Of a stretch of DNA of 64,000 nucleotides, positions 1 to 8,216 are shown piece by piece. The position numbers were made by a program, and so were the translations under genes. The notes under the pieces are model-generated. The model saw nothing but the letters and a program-made list of their open reading frames with translations. It had not been told where the DNA came from and searched no databases. Origin of the DNA: Lelliottia nimipressuralis (GTDB lineage Bacteria; Pseudomonadota; Gammaproteobacteria; Enterobacterales; Enterobacteriaceae); the NCBI RefSeq assembly GCF_004402045.1, contig NZ_SOMG01000014.1:124001-188000 (forward strand), given 5' to 3'. The number at the start of each line of letters is the position of its first letter. Position 1 is the first letter of the stretch.

Positions 1-159
1 ACGGCGAACCTCGATAAAACCACGGCGCAGAAGGTGTTGGCGAACCTGCGTGGTCTGGGGATTGGCCTGGTGTTTGTCACCCACGCGCCGGAGGTGGTCG
101 GCTGCCACGGACGGCTCTATACCATGGAAAACGGCACGCTGCGGGAGAATGAGCAATGA
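1..159 (+). CDS. ABC transporter ATP-binding protein, C-terminal end only
   Basis: This is the last 52 residues of a protein whose start lies before the window. The reading frame shows an ABC ATPase ending: the D-loop-like ANLDK comes right at the window edge, and the switch histidine sits in VTHAPE at residue 28 of the visible part (bases 82-84). The stop codon overlaps the start of the next gene by ATGA, so the two are translationally coupled. With the HlyD-type adaptor two genes on, it is probably the motor of a type I-like exporter. The substrate cannot be read from what is visible. Confidence 0.8.
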   Translation, partial: TANLDKTTAQKVLANLRGLGIGLVFVTHAPEVVGCHGRLYTMENGTLRENEQ

Positions 160-905
160 TGTTTCTGCCCCGTCTCTATGCCCGACTTTGCGCCCGACAG
201 GCCGGACGCACGCTGCTGGCAGGCCGGATCACGCAAAACTACAGCCAGTTTATGCGCTGCCCGGAGGCCGACGTCCCGGCCGATTTCCTGCGCCAGAACG
301 CCCGGGAGATGAGTGGTTTTAACTTCGTGGAGCAGATCTTCCCGCCCGCGCTGTGGCAGCGCAACGTGCGCTTCGATCTGCACGCCCGCGTGGCGGAATT
401 CACCCGCGAGCAGGATTTCTATTCCCGGCCTCGCACCCTGCTGCTGGGCATGCGCTGGGCAGGTTTTGGCCTGATCGCGGATGCGCTGCTTGCCACCGCG
501 CCAGAAGACGTGCGCTTTCAGTTTGTCACCCGCCATCCTGCGCTGCACAAGCTCATGGCCGCTCACGAAGGGCGACGTGCAGGGGCGTTTTTCGCTCCAC
601 AACGGCTGGTGACCGTGCTGCTGATGGATGAACGCCTCCCGGATGCGCCTCTGTTCATGACCCACGCGGGCGACCAGAAAGCGTGGCTAACGGATGTGTC
701 GACGCGATTTTTAACGCGCTACGGATACGCGATTCGCACGCTGCTGCCTACCTGTTCGCTGCACTCGGCGGAATTTGGGTTAGAGAGCCAGACGTATGCG
801 CCAGCGGACTACCGCCAGGCTGCCACCGCCACGCTGAATGCGCTGCGTAAAACCCCCACGCTCTGGAGTGCATGGGACGATCTTTCAGTGATTTATCATG
901 GATGA
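156..905 (+). CDS. Unrecognised 249-residue protein in an ABC/HlyD export operon
   Basis: I do not recognise this 249-residue protein. It has no signal peptide and no long hydrophobic run, so it looks cytoplasmic. Its ATG overlaps the stop of the upstream ABC ATPase, and the adaptor gene starts 6 bases after its stop, so all three are almost certainly one operon. Visible landmarks are an Arg-rich start, a hydrophobic stretch near residues 97-113 that could be a core helix, and a Trp-containing C-terminal tail. Possible roles are maturation or modification of the exported substrate, or a self-protection factor. These are inferences from position only. Confidence 0.7.
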   Translation: MMFLPRLYARLCARQAGRTLLAGRITQNYSQFMRCPEADVPADFLRQNAREMSGFNFVEQIFPPALWQRNVRFDLHARVAEFTREQDFYSRPRTLLLGMRWAGFGLIADALLATAPEDVRFQFVTRHPALHKLMAAHEGRRAGAFFAPQRLVTVLLMDERLPDAPLFMTHAGDQKAWLTDVSTRFLTRYGYAIRTLLPTCSLHSAEFGLESQTYAPADYRQAATATLNALRKTPTLWSAWDDLSVIYHG

Positions 906-911
906 CATGTC

Positions 912-2162
912 GTGAAATTAAAAAACCGAAACCGACAACGTCGGGCGCTAATCCCGCACCATTTTTCAAAGAGCTACGAGATCAACGCCCCGCGGCTGAA
1001 AAGCGTGCTGACGCTGTTTATCTCCTTTTTCCTCTGCCTGCTGGTCTTTTCTATCGTCTTTAATTTTTCGGAGACCACGCTGGCGCGCGGCGTGCTGATC
1101 CCGGCTCAGGGTGATGTGGAAGTTCGTGCCAGAGAGTCCGGCACCATCGTTGATTTTGCGGTGCGTCCGGGCCAGTACGTGAAAGAGAATGACCCGCTTT
1201 TTACCGTTTCGCAGGATTACGGCGGCAAACAGGGGTCGGTGGTGCAGTTCGACCGCCAGCAGATGGAAGCAGAGAAAAAGCGCAGCGAGCAGCGCATTCA
1301 AGCCATTGATGATTCTATTGCGTCCTACCGCAAAAATCTGGCGCAGCAGCTGGATCTTACCGCCCGACAGATAGCGGTTTCCCGCGATAAGGTGAAAAAG
1401 CTGCGCGCGCTGCTTAAAAACAACACCGACACGTACGAGGCGTGGAAATCGGTGTCGGGCAAAGGCTATGTCTCAAAGGTGGATCTCGATAAAAGCCACA
1501 ACGACGTGCTCAACGCCCAGCTCAACCTGACCCTGGAGGAGAGCACCATCCTTGACCTGGAGGCGCGTAAAACCAGCCTCACCGACAGCACCCAGTCGCA
1601 AATCGACTCCCTGAGCGAGGAGCAGCTGTACGTGAAGAACCGGATCAGCGAAATCGACCGCAACCTCTCCAGCCGGGGCAGCTCAACGATGGCGATGCTG
1701 GCTCCTGCCGACGGCTACGTGGTGGCGATCAACTTCCCGCCGGGCCGGGCCATTACGCAAAACAGCGAAGTGGTGGTGGTGATCCGTAAAAATACCGCCG
1801 CCTCGATGGAGGGGTATCTCTATGTGCCTGCCACGGGGGTGGGCCGGGTGGCGAAAGGGGATAAGGTGAAGCTGCGCTTTGACTCCTGGCCGGTGGATAA
1901 ATATGGCTCGGTGGAGGCAACCCTGTCTGATTTCTATGAGGTGAATATCGATGCCCATTCGGCGCTCATCCCGCTGCAGGAGGGGCAGAACTACTACCTT
2001 GCCAAAGTGCAGGTTCCTTCCTGGTTTACCGACCCGGACAAGAAAAAGCGTCTGCTGATGGGCGGGATGACGGTTAATGCCGATATCGTTATCGATCGTA
2101 AGCCGCTCATCAACCTGCTTATCGCGCCGCTGGAGCGAGTGCGCAAGCGGTTTATCGATTGA
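912..2162 (+). CDS. HlyD-family periplasmic adaptor (membrane fusion protein)
   Basis: This 416-residue protein starts with GTG and has a short basic cytoplasmic head, one membrane helix at about residues 31-50, and a long periplasmic part. A lipoyl-like half follows the helix (VEVRARESGTI and VRPGQYVKENDPLF), then charged helical coiled coil from about 120 to 260, then the second lipoyl half (MLAPADGYVVAI) and a beta-barrel region. That is the layout of HlyD/CvaA-type adaptors, which link an inner-membrane ABC exporter to an outer-membrane channel. It is the last gene of the operon that begins before the window. No TolC-like gene is visible here, so it probably uses a chromosomal TolC. The exported molecule is unknown. 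Confidence 0.88.
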   Translation: MKLKNRNRQRRALIPHHFSKSYEINAPRLKSVLTLFISFFLCLLVFSIVFNFSETTLARGVLIPAQGDVEVRARESGTIVDFAVRPGQYVKENDPLFTVSQDYGGKQGSVVQFDRQQMEAEKKRSEQRIQAIDDSIASYRKNLAQQLDLTARQIAVSRDKVKKLRALLKNNTDTYEAWKSVSGKGYVSKVDLDKSHNDVLNAQLNLTLEESTILDLEARKTSLTDSTQSQIDSLSEEQLYVKNRISEIDRNLSSRGSSTMAMLAPADGYVVAINFPPGRAITQNSEVVVVIRKNTAASMEGYLYVPATGVGRVAKGDKVKLRFDSWPVDKYGSVEATLSDFYEVNIDAHSALIPLQEGQNYYLAKVQVPSWFTDPDKKKRLLMGGMTVNADIVIDRKPLINLLIAPLERVRKRFID

Positions 2163-2213
2163 CCCGATTTCATCGGTTATCGCCCTTTAACCCACATTGT
2201 TAAGCCGGGTAAC

Positions 2214-2251
2214 GGGCTATCCTCCTTATCACACCAACCGGAGGATAGCCC
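2214..2251 (+). promoter_or_regulatory. Perfect inverted repeat enclosing the ribosome binding site
   Basis: The 12-base arm GGGCTATCCTCC (2214-2225) is exactly complementary to GGAGGATAGCCC (2240-2251), with a 14-base loop. The second arm contains the Shine-Dalgarno GGAGGA and ends directly before the ATG at 2252. In mRNA the stem would hide the ribosome binding site. No run of T follows, so it is not a standard terminator. Regulatory function is inferred. Confidence 0.6.
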
Positions 2252-3031
2252 ATGAACATCACCCATATTCGTAACGCCACCCAGCTGATTACCTACGCCG
2301 GAAAACGTCTTTTAATCGACCCGATGCTCGCCCCGAAGGGCGCTTATCCGGGTTTTCCCGGTACGGCGCATGCCGACCTCCGCAACCCGCTGGTTGAGCT
2401 CCCCGTAGACGTCAACACCCTGCTGGACGCCGACGCGGTGATCGTCACCCATATCCATGACGATCACTGGGATCGCACCGCAGCGGAACTGATCGCCAAA
2501 GACAAACCGATCTACGTGCAAAACGACAGCGACGCCGCGCTGCTGCGCAGCCAGGGGTTTAGCAACCTGACGGTCATGACCGATGCGACTACCTTCGGCG
2601 ACATTCAGATTGCGAAAACCCACGGCGGCCAGCACGGTACCGACCGCGCTTACGCCGTGCCTGAGCTGGCGGAGCGGCTGGGCGAGGCCTGCGGCGTGGT
2701 GCTGCGCCATCCTGATGAGAGGACGCTCTATCTGGCAGGGGATACCGTCTGGCGCGAAGAGGTGGCAGCCGATCTGCAAAAGCACCAGCCGGATGTGGTG
2801 GTGCTGAACGCCGGCTATGCCCACGTCATTGGTTTTGGGCCAATTATTATGGGTCAGGAAGACGTGCTCAACGTCCATTTCCTGCTGCCGCAGGCTAAAA
2901 TCGTGGCGAGCCATATGGAGGCCATCAACCACTGCCTGTTGACCCGCAGCGCGCTGCGTGAGTACGTTGAAGCCAACCAGGTGAGTGACGCAGTGAGCAT
3001 TCCCCAGGACGGTGAAACCGTTATATTCTGA
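2252..3031 (+). CDS. Metallo-beta-lactamase-fold hydrolase (UlaG-like)
   Basis: This 259-residue protein has the zinc-binding signature THIHDDH at residues 66-72, a later AGDT with Asp164, and a further conserved His in SHMEAINH near residue 230. This is the metallo-beta-lactamase fold as used by UlaG-type hydrolases, not a recognisable antibiotic-degrading enzyme. It has no signal peptide and should be cytoplasmic. The substrate is unknown. It is followed 26 bases later by an FtrA-like regulator on the same strand, and the two probably form one unit. The ribosome binding site is buried in a strong hairpin. Confidence 0.85.
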   Translation: MNITHIRNATQLITYAGKRLLIDPMLAPKGAYPGFPGTAHADLRNPLVELPVDVNTLLDADAVIVTHIHDDHWDRTAAELIAKDKPIYVQNDSDAALLRSQGFSNLTVMTDATTFGDIQIAKTHGGQHGTDRAYAVPELAERLGEACGVVLRHPDERTLYLAGDTVWREEVAADLQKHQPDVVVLNAGYAHVIGFGPIIMGQEDVLNVHFLLPQAKIVASHMEAINHCLLTRSALREYVEANQVSDAVSIPQDGETVIF

Positions 3032-3057
3032 GTGTGTTAAAGGGAAGGGAGAGGCAG

Positions 3058-4011
3058 ATGTCGCTAATCAACGTCGCAATTGTCGCGGTGGACGGGTTCA
3101 GCCCGTTTCACTACTCCGTTCCCTGCATTCTGTTTGGCGATTCGGTCTCCGGCGAAAAGCGCTTTAACGTCACTATCTGCGCCGAAACGCCAGGTTTTCT
3201 CACGTCAAAAGACGGATTTGCCCTCAACGCTACGGAGGACTACTCCGCCATTGGGCTGGCCGATATTGTCGTCGTTCCCTACTGGCAACACGTCCTTGAA
3301 CGCCCGCCTCAGACGCTGCTCGACAGCCTGGTACAGGCAAGAGACAGCGGCGCGGAGATCGTCGGGCTGTGTCTTGGGTCGTTTGTGCTGGCCTATGCGG
3401 GGATCCTCGACGGCAAGCGTGCGGCCACCCACTGGGAGTTCGAACGCCAGTTTCAGTCGCTCTTCCCGAACGTCCGGCTGGATATCAACGCCCTCTACGT
3501 GGATGACGGCAATATCATCACTTCCGCAGGCACTGCCGCCGCGCTGGACTGCTGCCTGTATATCATTCGCCAGCGCTTTGGCAGCGTGGTCGCAAACCAG
3601 ATTGCCCGCCGGATGATTGTTCCGCCCCACCGCGAGGGCGGGCAGGCGCAATTCATTGCCCAGCCGGTGCCGAAAGATACCCGGGACGGACGGATTAACT
3701 GCCTGATCGACTATCTTCAGCAGCACATCACCGAACCGCATAGCCTGGACTCGCTGGCGGAGGTGGTCTCAATGAGCCGCCGTACGCTGACCCGTCATTT
3801 TGTTAAAGCCACGGGGATGAGCGTTGCCGACTGGCTTACCGCCGAACGCCTGCGGCGCAGCCAGCTCTTGCTTGAAGCCGGAAATATGCCCGTTGAAAGC
3901 GTGGCCGAGCTGGTGGGGTTTAATTCTGCTGTTACCTGGCGACAGCAGTTTAAAGCGCGTTTTGGGGTCAGTCCGGCGGAGTGGCGAAAGACCTTTCGGA
4001 CTCACTCGTAG
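3058..4011 (+). CDS. FtrA/GlxA-type AraC-family transcriptional regulator
   Basis: This 317-residue protein has an N-terminal DJ-1/PfpI-like domain (about residues 1-190) and a C-terminal AraC helix-turn-helix pair (about 215-310, with LAEVVSMSRRTLTRHF and AELVGFNSAVTWRQQF). The nucleophile-elbow cysteine is present (C105 in GLCLGSF). I chose the ATG at 3058 because AAGGGAGAGG lies just upstream; an in-frame GTG 24 bases earlier lacks such a site. The layout is that of FtrA-like regulators, which usually activate neighbouring genes in response to small metabolites. The linked hydrolase gene is the likeliest target, by inference. Confidence 0.85.
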   Translation: MSLINVAIVAVDGFSPFHYSVPCILFGDSVSGEKRFNVTICAETPGFLTSKDGFALNATEDYSAIGLADIVVVPYWQHVLERPPQTLLDSLVQARDSGAEIVGLCLGSFVLAYAGILDGKRAATHWEFERQFQSLFPNVRLDINALYVDDGNIITSAGTAAALDCCLYIIRQRFGSVVANQIARRMIVPPHREGGQAQFIAQPVPKDTRDGRINCLIDYLQQHITEPHSLDSLAEVVSMSRRTLTRHFVKATGMSVADWLTAERLRRSQLLLEAGNMPVESVAELVGFNSAVTWRQQFKARFGVSPAEWRKTFRTHS

Positions 4012-4038
4012 GCCGGGTCAGCGCAGCGCCACCCGGCG
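4009..4038. repeat. REP element
   Basis: A single repetitive extragenic palindrome with arms GCCGGGT and ACCCGGC begins at the stop codon of the preceding regulator and lies between convergent genes. The same family recurs at 26043-26112 and 41821-41848. Confidence 0.7.
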
Positions 4039-4039
4039 T

Positions 4040-5128
4040 TTACCCCAGCCTCTCCACCCTCGTCTCCCCCTCCACCATAGACAACTGATACAGCGAGAAC
4101 GACCTCTGCTTCTCAATCAACTTCGCCAGCTCCGGCGAGTGGCTGGTGAGCCAGATCTGCGAGTAGCGGCTTGCCTCGGCGATTAAGCTCGCCAGTGCGG
4201 GCAGCATCTGCGGGTGCAGGCTGTTTTCCGGTTCGTTCAACGCGATAAACGCCGGTGGGCGCGGGCTTAACAGCGCTACCGCCAGGCACAGAAAGCGCAG
4301 GGTGCCGTCGGAGAACTCCGCCGGTTCCAGCGGCCTGCTCAGCCCCTCGCGCTGCATCATCATGCGGAAACGTCCGCCGGTGTTGTCGCTGTAAAACACG
4401 CAGCCGGGGAAGGCCTGGTCGAGGATGCGCATCAGCAGCAGCTCGTCGCCAATCTCCACGATGGTTTGAAACGCCGCCGCCAGGTTGGCGCCGTCGCTGG
4501 CCAGCACCGGAGAGCGGAAGCCGACCTGCGGGGCGCGCATCGCCGAGCCGGATGAGACGGAAAACTCATGATAAAATCGCCAGTTACGCAGGGACTCGCG
4601 CATCTGCGACACTTCCGGGTAAAGATGCGGTTCGCCGAGCTGTCCGAATACCGATTCATTCTCATACAGCGTGCCGCTGTGGGTCACTTTCTCGTGATGC
4701 ACGTTATTCAGAAACACCGCCTGATTTTTACGCTTCATCAGCTGTGACGAAGGCCGACGGTGCTGACCGCTCAGCCAGATGGACTCCTCTTTGATCACCG
4801 GATCGAGCTGAAACTGCGAAGGATAGGGCAGCTTCTCCACAAACCCGACCTGCAGCTCGTATTCGTAGGTCTCTGTTTCCACCGCCAGGTTCATCCGCCT
4901 GAGCTGGTCGCTGCGGGTTTTACCTGCCCAGAACACCTTCAGAATGCCGCCTTCGTTCGCCAGCGCCTGGGAAAATTGCCCCTGCGCGGCGCTATGCATC
5001 AGATGTATCGCCTTGTAGATATTCGATTTCCCGGTGCCGTTCGGCCCGAAGACGATGTTGAGCTGCTCCAGCTCCAGCGACATATCGCGGATGGAACGAT
5101 AGTTTTGGATGTGCAGGGTGTTAATCAC
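4040..5128 (-). CDS. AAA ATPase of the RecF/OLD-like (AAA_21) class
   Basis: This 362-residue protein begins like RecF/SMC-type ATPases: LHIQNYRSIRD, then a Walker A motif GPNGTGKS at residues 28-35. Towards the C-terminus are a signature-like segment (EFSDGTLRFL), a Walker B-like stretch ending in NEPEN, and a switch histidine in LTSHSPE. The coiled-coil arm is very short, and no TOPRIM nuclease domain is seen, unlike OLD proteins. No nuclease or partner gene is adjacent: it is convergent with the upstream regulator and separated from the next gene by a terminator. It may act in DNA transactions or defence, but nothing in the context shows it. Confidence 0.8.
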   Translation of the reverse strand: MINTLHIQNYRSIRDMSLELEQLNIVFGPNGTGKSNIYKAIHLMHSAAQGQFSQALANEGGILKVFWAGKTRSDQLRRMNLAVETETYEYELQVGFVEKLPYPSQFQLDPVIKEESIWLSGQHRRPSSQLMKRKNQAVFLNNVHHEKVTHSGTLYENESVFGQLGEPHLYPEVSQMRESLRNWRFYHEFSVSSGSAMRAPQVGFRSPVLASDGANLAAAFQTIVEIGDELLLMRILDQAFPGCVFYSDNTGGRFRMMMQREGLSRPLEPAEFSDGTLRFLCLAVALLSPRPPAFIALNEPENSLHPQMLPALASLIAEASRYSQIWLTSHSPELAKLIEKQRSFSLYQLSMVEGETRVERLG

Positions 5129-5186
5129 AGGCAGGCCCCTTTCTGCAGAATAAGCCTGTATATAATCACAGCCTTTTAGATAAAAT

Positions 5187-5218
5187 GCAAAAAAGAGACG
5201 ACAGTGAGGGTGTCGTCT
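5187..5218 (-). terminator. Intrinsic terminator downstream of the TudS-YbgA gene
   Basis: Read on the minus strand, AGACGACA and TGTCGTCT form an 8-base stem with a 7-base loop, followed by CTTTTTTG. It lies about 55 bases past the stop of the minus-strand gene that ends at 5274 and should end its transcript. Confidence 0.75.
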
Positions 5219-5273
5219 AAACGGGGTACTGCTTTGGGCCTCTAAGGGTCAATGGGCCTTCGCATTTTTATGA

Positions 5274-6233
5274 TCACTTAACAGCCAGACGCAGACCCAA
5301 ATCATCAGGATAGGGATCAAAGTAGTTTTGCGTCATCAGATACCGGTCAGGGTATTCGGCCAGATAATGCTTCAGCAGCGTGATCGGCGCGAGGATGGGC
5401 AGCAGCCCGTCGCGGTAGTGCAGGATCACGTCGCGCAATTCGCCGCGCTGGCGGCTGTTGAGCTGGTTACGGAAATAGCCCTGAATATGCATCAGCACAT
5501 TGGTGTGGTTTTTCCGCGAAGCGGGTTTCTTCAGGATGGCCATCAGCTTATCGCGGTACGCCACGAAGAAGGCGTCCAGGTCTTCCCACTCGTGCAGCGA
5601 GGCGACGAACGGGCCGATTTCGCGGTAGCCCGCCTGATGGTGCGCCAGCAGCTGGAGTTTATAGCGGCTGTGGAAATCCAGCAGCGCGCGGCGCGTCAGG
5701 CCGTTGGCGCGCAGCGTGTTCAGTTCGTGGAGGGCGAAGACGCGTTCAATGAAGTTCTCCCGCAGCACCGGATCGTGCAGACGACCATCTTCTTCCACGG
5801 GTAGCCACGGCCGGGTTTCAAGGAGCGCGGCGGTGAACAGCCCGACACCCTCCTTGCGGCCCTGGTTGCCGTTTTCATCATACAGCCGCACGCGTTCCAT
5901 GCCGCAGCTTGGGGATTTCGCACAAACGATAAAGCCCGCGAGATCGCCGATTTTCGGCAGGTATTCCGCCGTAAAGTCGGCCATTTTTTGCGTGACATCG
6001 TCGTGAGGCGGCTTGCTAAAGCGCATTTCGAATTCACCGCGGGTGGTCACCGTGAGGCGCAATGCTGGCCGGGGCGTTGGCAGGCCAATCGCCATTTCCG
6101 GGCAAACGGGCCTGAAATTCACCCACTGGGCCAGCTCGTCCATGACAAAGCCCATACGCTTGTGTCCGCCGTCAAAGCGAACGGCGGACCCGGTCAAGCA
6201 TCCGCTAATACCCAGTACAGGTTTCGTTGTCAT
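5274..6233 (-). CDS. DUF523 (TudS-like) and DUF1722 (YbgA-like) fusion protein
   Basis: This 319-residue protein has two domains. Residues about 1-155 are DUF523, the family of the [4Fe-4S] thiouracil desulfidase TudS, with cysteines C12 (GISGCLTG), C44 (PVCPE), C104 and C110 (CAKSPSCGM); three of these would hold the cluster. Residues about 185-305 are DUF1722, as in E. coli YbgA. The fusion is known in several proteobacteria. It is cytoplasmic. A role in removing sulfur from modified bases or repairing tRNA-derived thiobases is inferred from the family. It is transcribed alone and ends at a terminator. Confidence 0.85.
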   Translation of the reverse strand: MTTKPVLGISGCLTGSAVRFDGGHKRMGFVMDELAQWVNFRPVCPEMAIGLPTPRPALRLTVTTRGEFEMRFSKPPHDDVTQKMADFTAEYLPKIGDLAGFIVCAKSPSCGMERVRLYDENGNQGRKEGVGLFTAALLETRPWLPVEEDGRLHDPVLRENFIERVFALHELNTLRANGLTRRALLDFHSRYKLQLLAHHQAGYREIGPFVASLHEWEDLDAFFVAYRDKLMAILKKPASRKNHTNVLMHIQGYFRNQLNSRQRGELRDVILHYRDGLLPILAPITLLKHYLAEYPDRYLMTQNYFDPYPDDLGLRLAVK

Positions 6234-6335
6234 GGTGTGTACCTCCAGTTCTCATACTTAAAACTTACACAATATGACTATTTTGTCCAAGTATTGGCGG
6301 AATTATTTTTTATACTCTTTAATAATCAATGCTGT

Positions 6336-6746
6336 TTAGCTGCCTTTGTAGGTCGAGTAACCGTACTGGCTCAGCAGAAGTGGAATGTGCAGTTTCTCGT
6401 TGGTGCGGGTCACGGTGAACAGCACTGGGACTTCCGGGAAGAAGGAGTCCAGCTTTTTGGTGTGGAAGTAATCTGCGGTTTTGAACGTCACTTTATACAC
6501 GCCAGGCTGCATGTCCTGATCCTGCGGATAGAGCGATTTGATACGTCCGTCATGGTCGGTTTTGCCGCTGGCAATCGGGGTCCATTTGTCCTGCTGCTGC
6601 TTCTCCAGCGTCACGGTAACGTCCGATGGCGGCATCCCGGTTTGCTGGTCAAGAATGTGGACGCTCAGGGTGCCAGCGGGAGCGCTAAAGGCAGCAGGGG
6701 TAAAGGCCATCGCGGCCAGAATCAGCAGAGGGGGCGTTTTTTTCAT
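6336..6746 (-). CDS. hiuH: Periplasmic 5-hydroxyisourate hydrolase (transthyretin-like)
   Basis: This 136-residue protein has a signal peptide with probable cleavage after AFSA (residue 22) and a transthyretin-like fold. It carries the family's catalytic landmarks: His30 in LSVHILD, an Arg in DHDGRIKSL, His in KLHIPLLLS, and the C-terminal signature YSTYKGS, where many homologues have Arg for Lys. The enzyme hydrolyses 5-hydroxyisourate from urate oxidation. The signal peptide puts it in the periplasm, as for E. coli YedX/HiuH. No other urate-pathway gene is adjacent. Confidence 0.9.
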   Translation of the reverse strand: MKKTPPLLILAAMAFTPAAFSAPAGTLSVHILDQQTGMPPSDVTVTLEKQQQDKWTPIASGKTDHDGRIKSLYPQDQDMQPGVYKVTFKTADYFHTKKLDSFFPEVPVLFTVTRTNEKLHIPLLLSQYGYSTYKGS

Positions 6747-6845
6747 GGTGTTTTCCTGTGGAGTTATTCGTCACAGGAAAACGTTAGCATCTGCGGCGCG
6801 GGAAAATATTCAACTTTTCGTGAAGATTCCCGCAGGAGAAAATTA

Positions 6846-7571
6846 TCAGAGGATAATCACTTCAAGCGATACCTGCTGCTGCCACTGCTCCAGCTGCTTT
6901 TTCCGCCCGGCGGTGAGCTTACCGCTGGTGACCAGAAGCCATTTGCGCTCCGGGAATATTTCCGGTGCCAGCGCGTCAGGGGGCGAGGGCAGAATGTCGA
7001 TCCGGTGGCCCTGCCCGGTGCGCGTTAAGGCTTCGAGCCAGATCTCGCACGGGTCGTTCAGGTGCCAGCCGCTGAGCAGAATATTATCGCCCGGCGCTTT
7101 TTTATCACCCTCAAGGCAAAACGAGGTGTAGGCGATGATGATGCCGTCGAGGATCGCGCGCAGGGTCATGGCGGCGGCGACGTTAGCTGAAACCTGGCTG
7201 CGCAGCGGGCGCAGCACGTTCGCGACCAGCTCCGGCCTTGGGTATTCGCGTCCAGCGTCGTAAATCATCTGGCGCAGGGACTCGACTTTGCCGTCCTGCA
7301 GGCGTTGCAGCATGTTCTGCTGCAGGGTTTGCCAGTTGTTGGTCCGGCCCGGCGTGGGGCGTTCCAGCAGCGGTTTGACCTGGCCGATCGGGACGCCTTT
7401 TTTTACCCAGTCGAGGATTTTTAGCGCCTGCTGGACGTCTTCATCGCTGTACTGGCGGTGGCCGCCTTCCGTGCGCTGTGGCTTGAGTAAACCATAGCGA
7501 CGCTGCCACGCCCGTAGGGTGGTGGCGGTGATGCCGCTGAGTCTGGCGAATTCGCCGATGGAGTAAGCCAT
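6846..7571 (-). CDS. MerR-family regulator of the MlrA/BluR type
   Basis: This 241-residue protein has a MerR winged helix at residues 1-70. Its TTLRAWQRRYGLLKPQR stretch and following GGHR are almost identical to E. coli MlrA and BluR. The rest resembles the MlrA C-terminal domain. MlrA activates csgD and so curli and biofilm. Which paralogue this is cannot be settled by eye, so I give no symbol. It is divergent from blc, with about 117 bases between the starts. Confidence 0.85.
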   Translation of the reverse strand: MAYSIGEFARLSGITATTLRAWQRRYGLLKPQRTEGGHRQYSDEDVQQALKILDWVKKGVPIGQVKPLLERPTPGRTNNWQTLQQNMLQRLQDGKVESLRQMIYDAGREYPRPELVANVLRPLRSQVSANVAAAMTLRAILDGIIIAYTSFCLEGDKKAPGDNILLSGWHLNDPCEIWLEALTRTGQGHRIDILPSPPDALAPEIFPERKWLLVTSGKLTAGRKKQLEQWQQQVSLEVIIL

Positions 7572-7632
7572 GTCCGTGTCCAGAGTGGAGGAATACTCTC
7601 AATATACTACGAATTCTCCCGAACGGGATGAA

Positions 7633-7658
7633 GCACCGAAACGGTGCACTACACTTAA
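7633..7658 (+). promoter_or_regulatory. Probable blc promoter region with small inverted repeat
   Basis: The inverted repeat GCACCG-AAA-CGGTGC (7633-7647) is followed by CTACACT, which resembles a sigma-S-type -10 element, about 30 bases before the blc start. E. coli blc is known to be RpoS-dependent. The assignment here is by eye. Confidence 0.35.
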
Positions 7659-7688
7659 CATCCAACCGTGCAAATGAAAGGAATTCTC

Positions 7689-8213
7689 ATGAAGCTATGG
7701 CCTGTTGTGACCGGTGTTGCCATTGCCCTGACCCTGGTTGCCTGCAAATCCCCCACGCCGCCGAAAGGCGTGCAGCCGATTTCCGGTTTTGACGCCAGCC
7801 GCTATCTCGGCAAATGGTATGAAGTCGCCCGTCTGGAAAACCGCTTTGAACGCGGGCTGGAGCAGGTAACCGCCACCTACGGTAAACGCAGCGACGGTGG
7901 CATTAGCGTGCTGAATCGGGGGTACGACCCGGTGAAGAACAAGTGGAGTGAGAGCGAAGGCAAAGCGTATTTTACCGGCGAACCGACCACGGCCGCGCTG
8001 AAGGTGTCGTTCTTCGGCCCGTTCTACGGCGGCTATAACGTGATCAAGCTCGACGATAAGTACCAGTACGCGCTGGTGAGCGGCCCGAACCGCGATTACC
8101 TGTGGATCCTGTCGCGCACGCCAACCCTTCCTGAGGCGGTGAAGCAGGATTACCTGAACACCGCGCGCAGTCTGGGCTTCCGGGTTGACCAGCTGGTGTG
8201 GGTGAAGCACTAA
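7689..8213 (+). CDS. blc: Outer-membrane lipocalin Blc
   Basis: This 174-residue lipoprotein starts with a signal peptide ending in the lipobox LVAC (Cys19). The lipocalin signature follows (YLGKWYEVARLENRFERG), then conserved blocks SEGKAYFTG, SFFGPFYGGYNV and RDYLWILSR, as in E. coli Blc. I chose the ATG at 7689 because it gives a proper lipoprotein signal and has AAAGGA upstream; an in-frame GTG at 7668 would add seven unneeded residues. Blc binds lysophospholipids and sits in the outer membrane. Its gene converges with the fimbrial operon. Confidence 0.93.
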   Translation: MKLWPVVTGVAIALTLVACKSPTPPKGVQPISGFDASRYLGKWYEVARLENRFERGLEQVTATYGKRSDGGISVLNRGYDPVKNKWSESEGKAYFTGEPTTAALKVSFFGPFYGGYNVIKLDDKYQYALVSGPNRDYLWILSRTPTLPEAVKQDYLNTARSLGFRVDQLVWVKH

Positions 8214-8216
8214 CCT

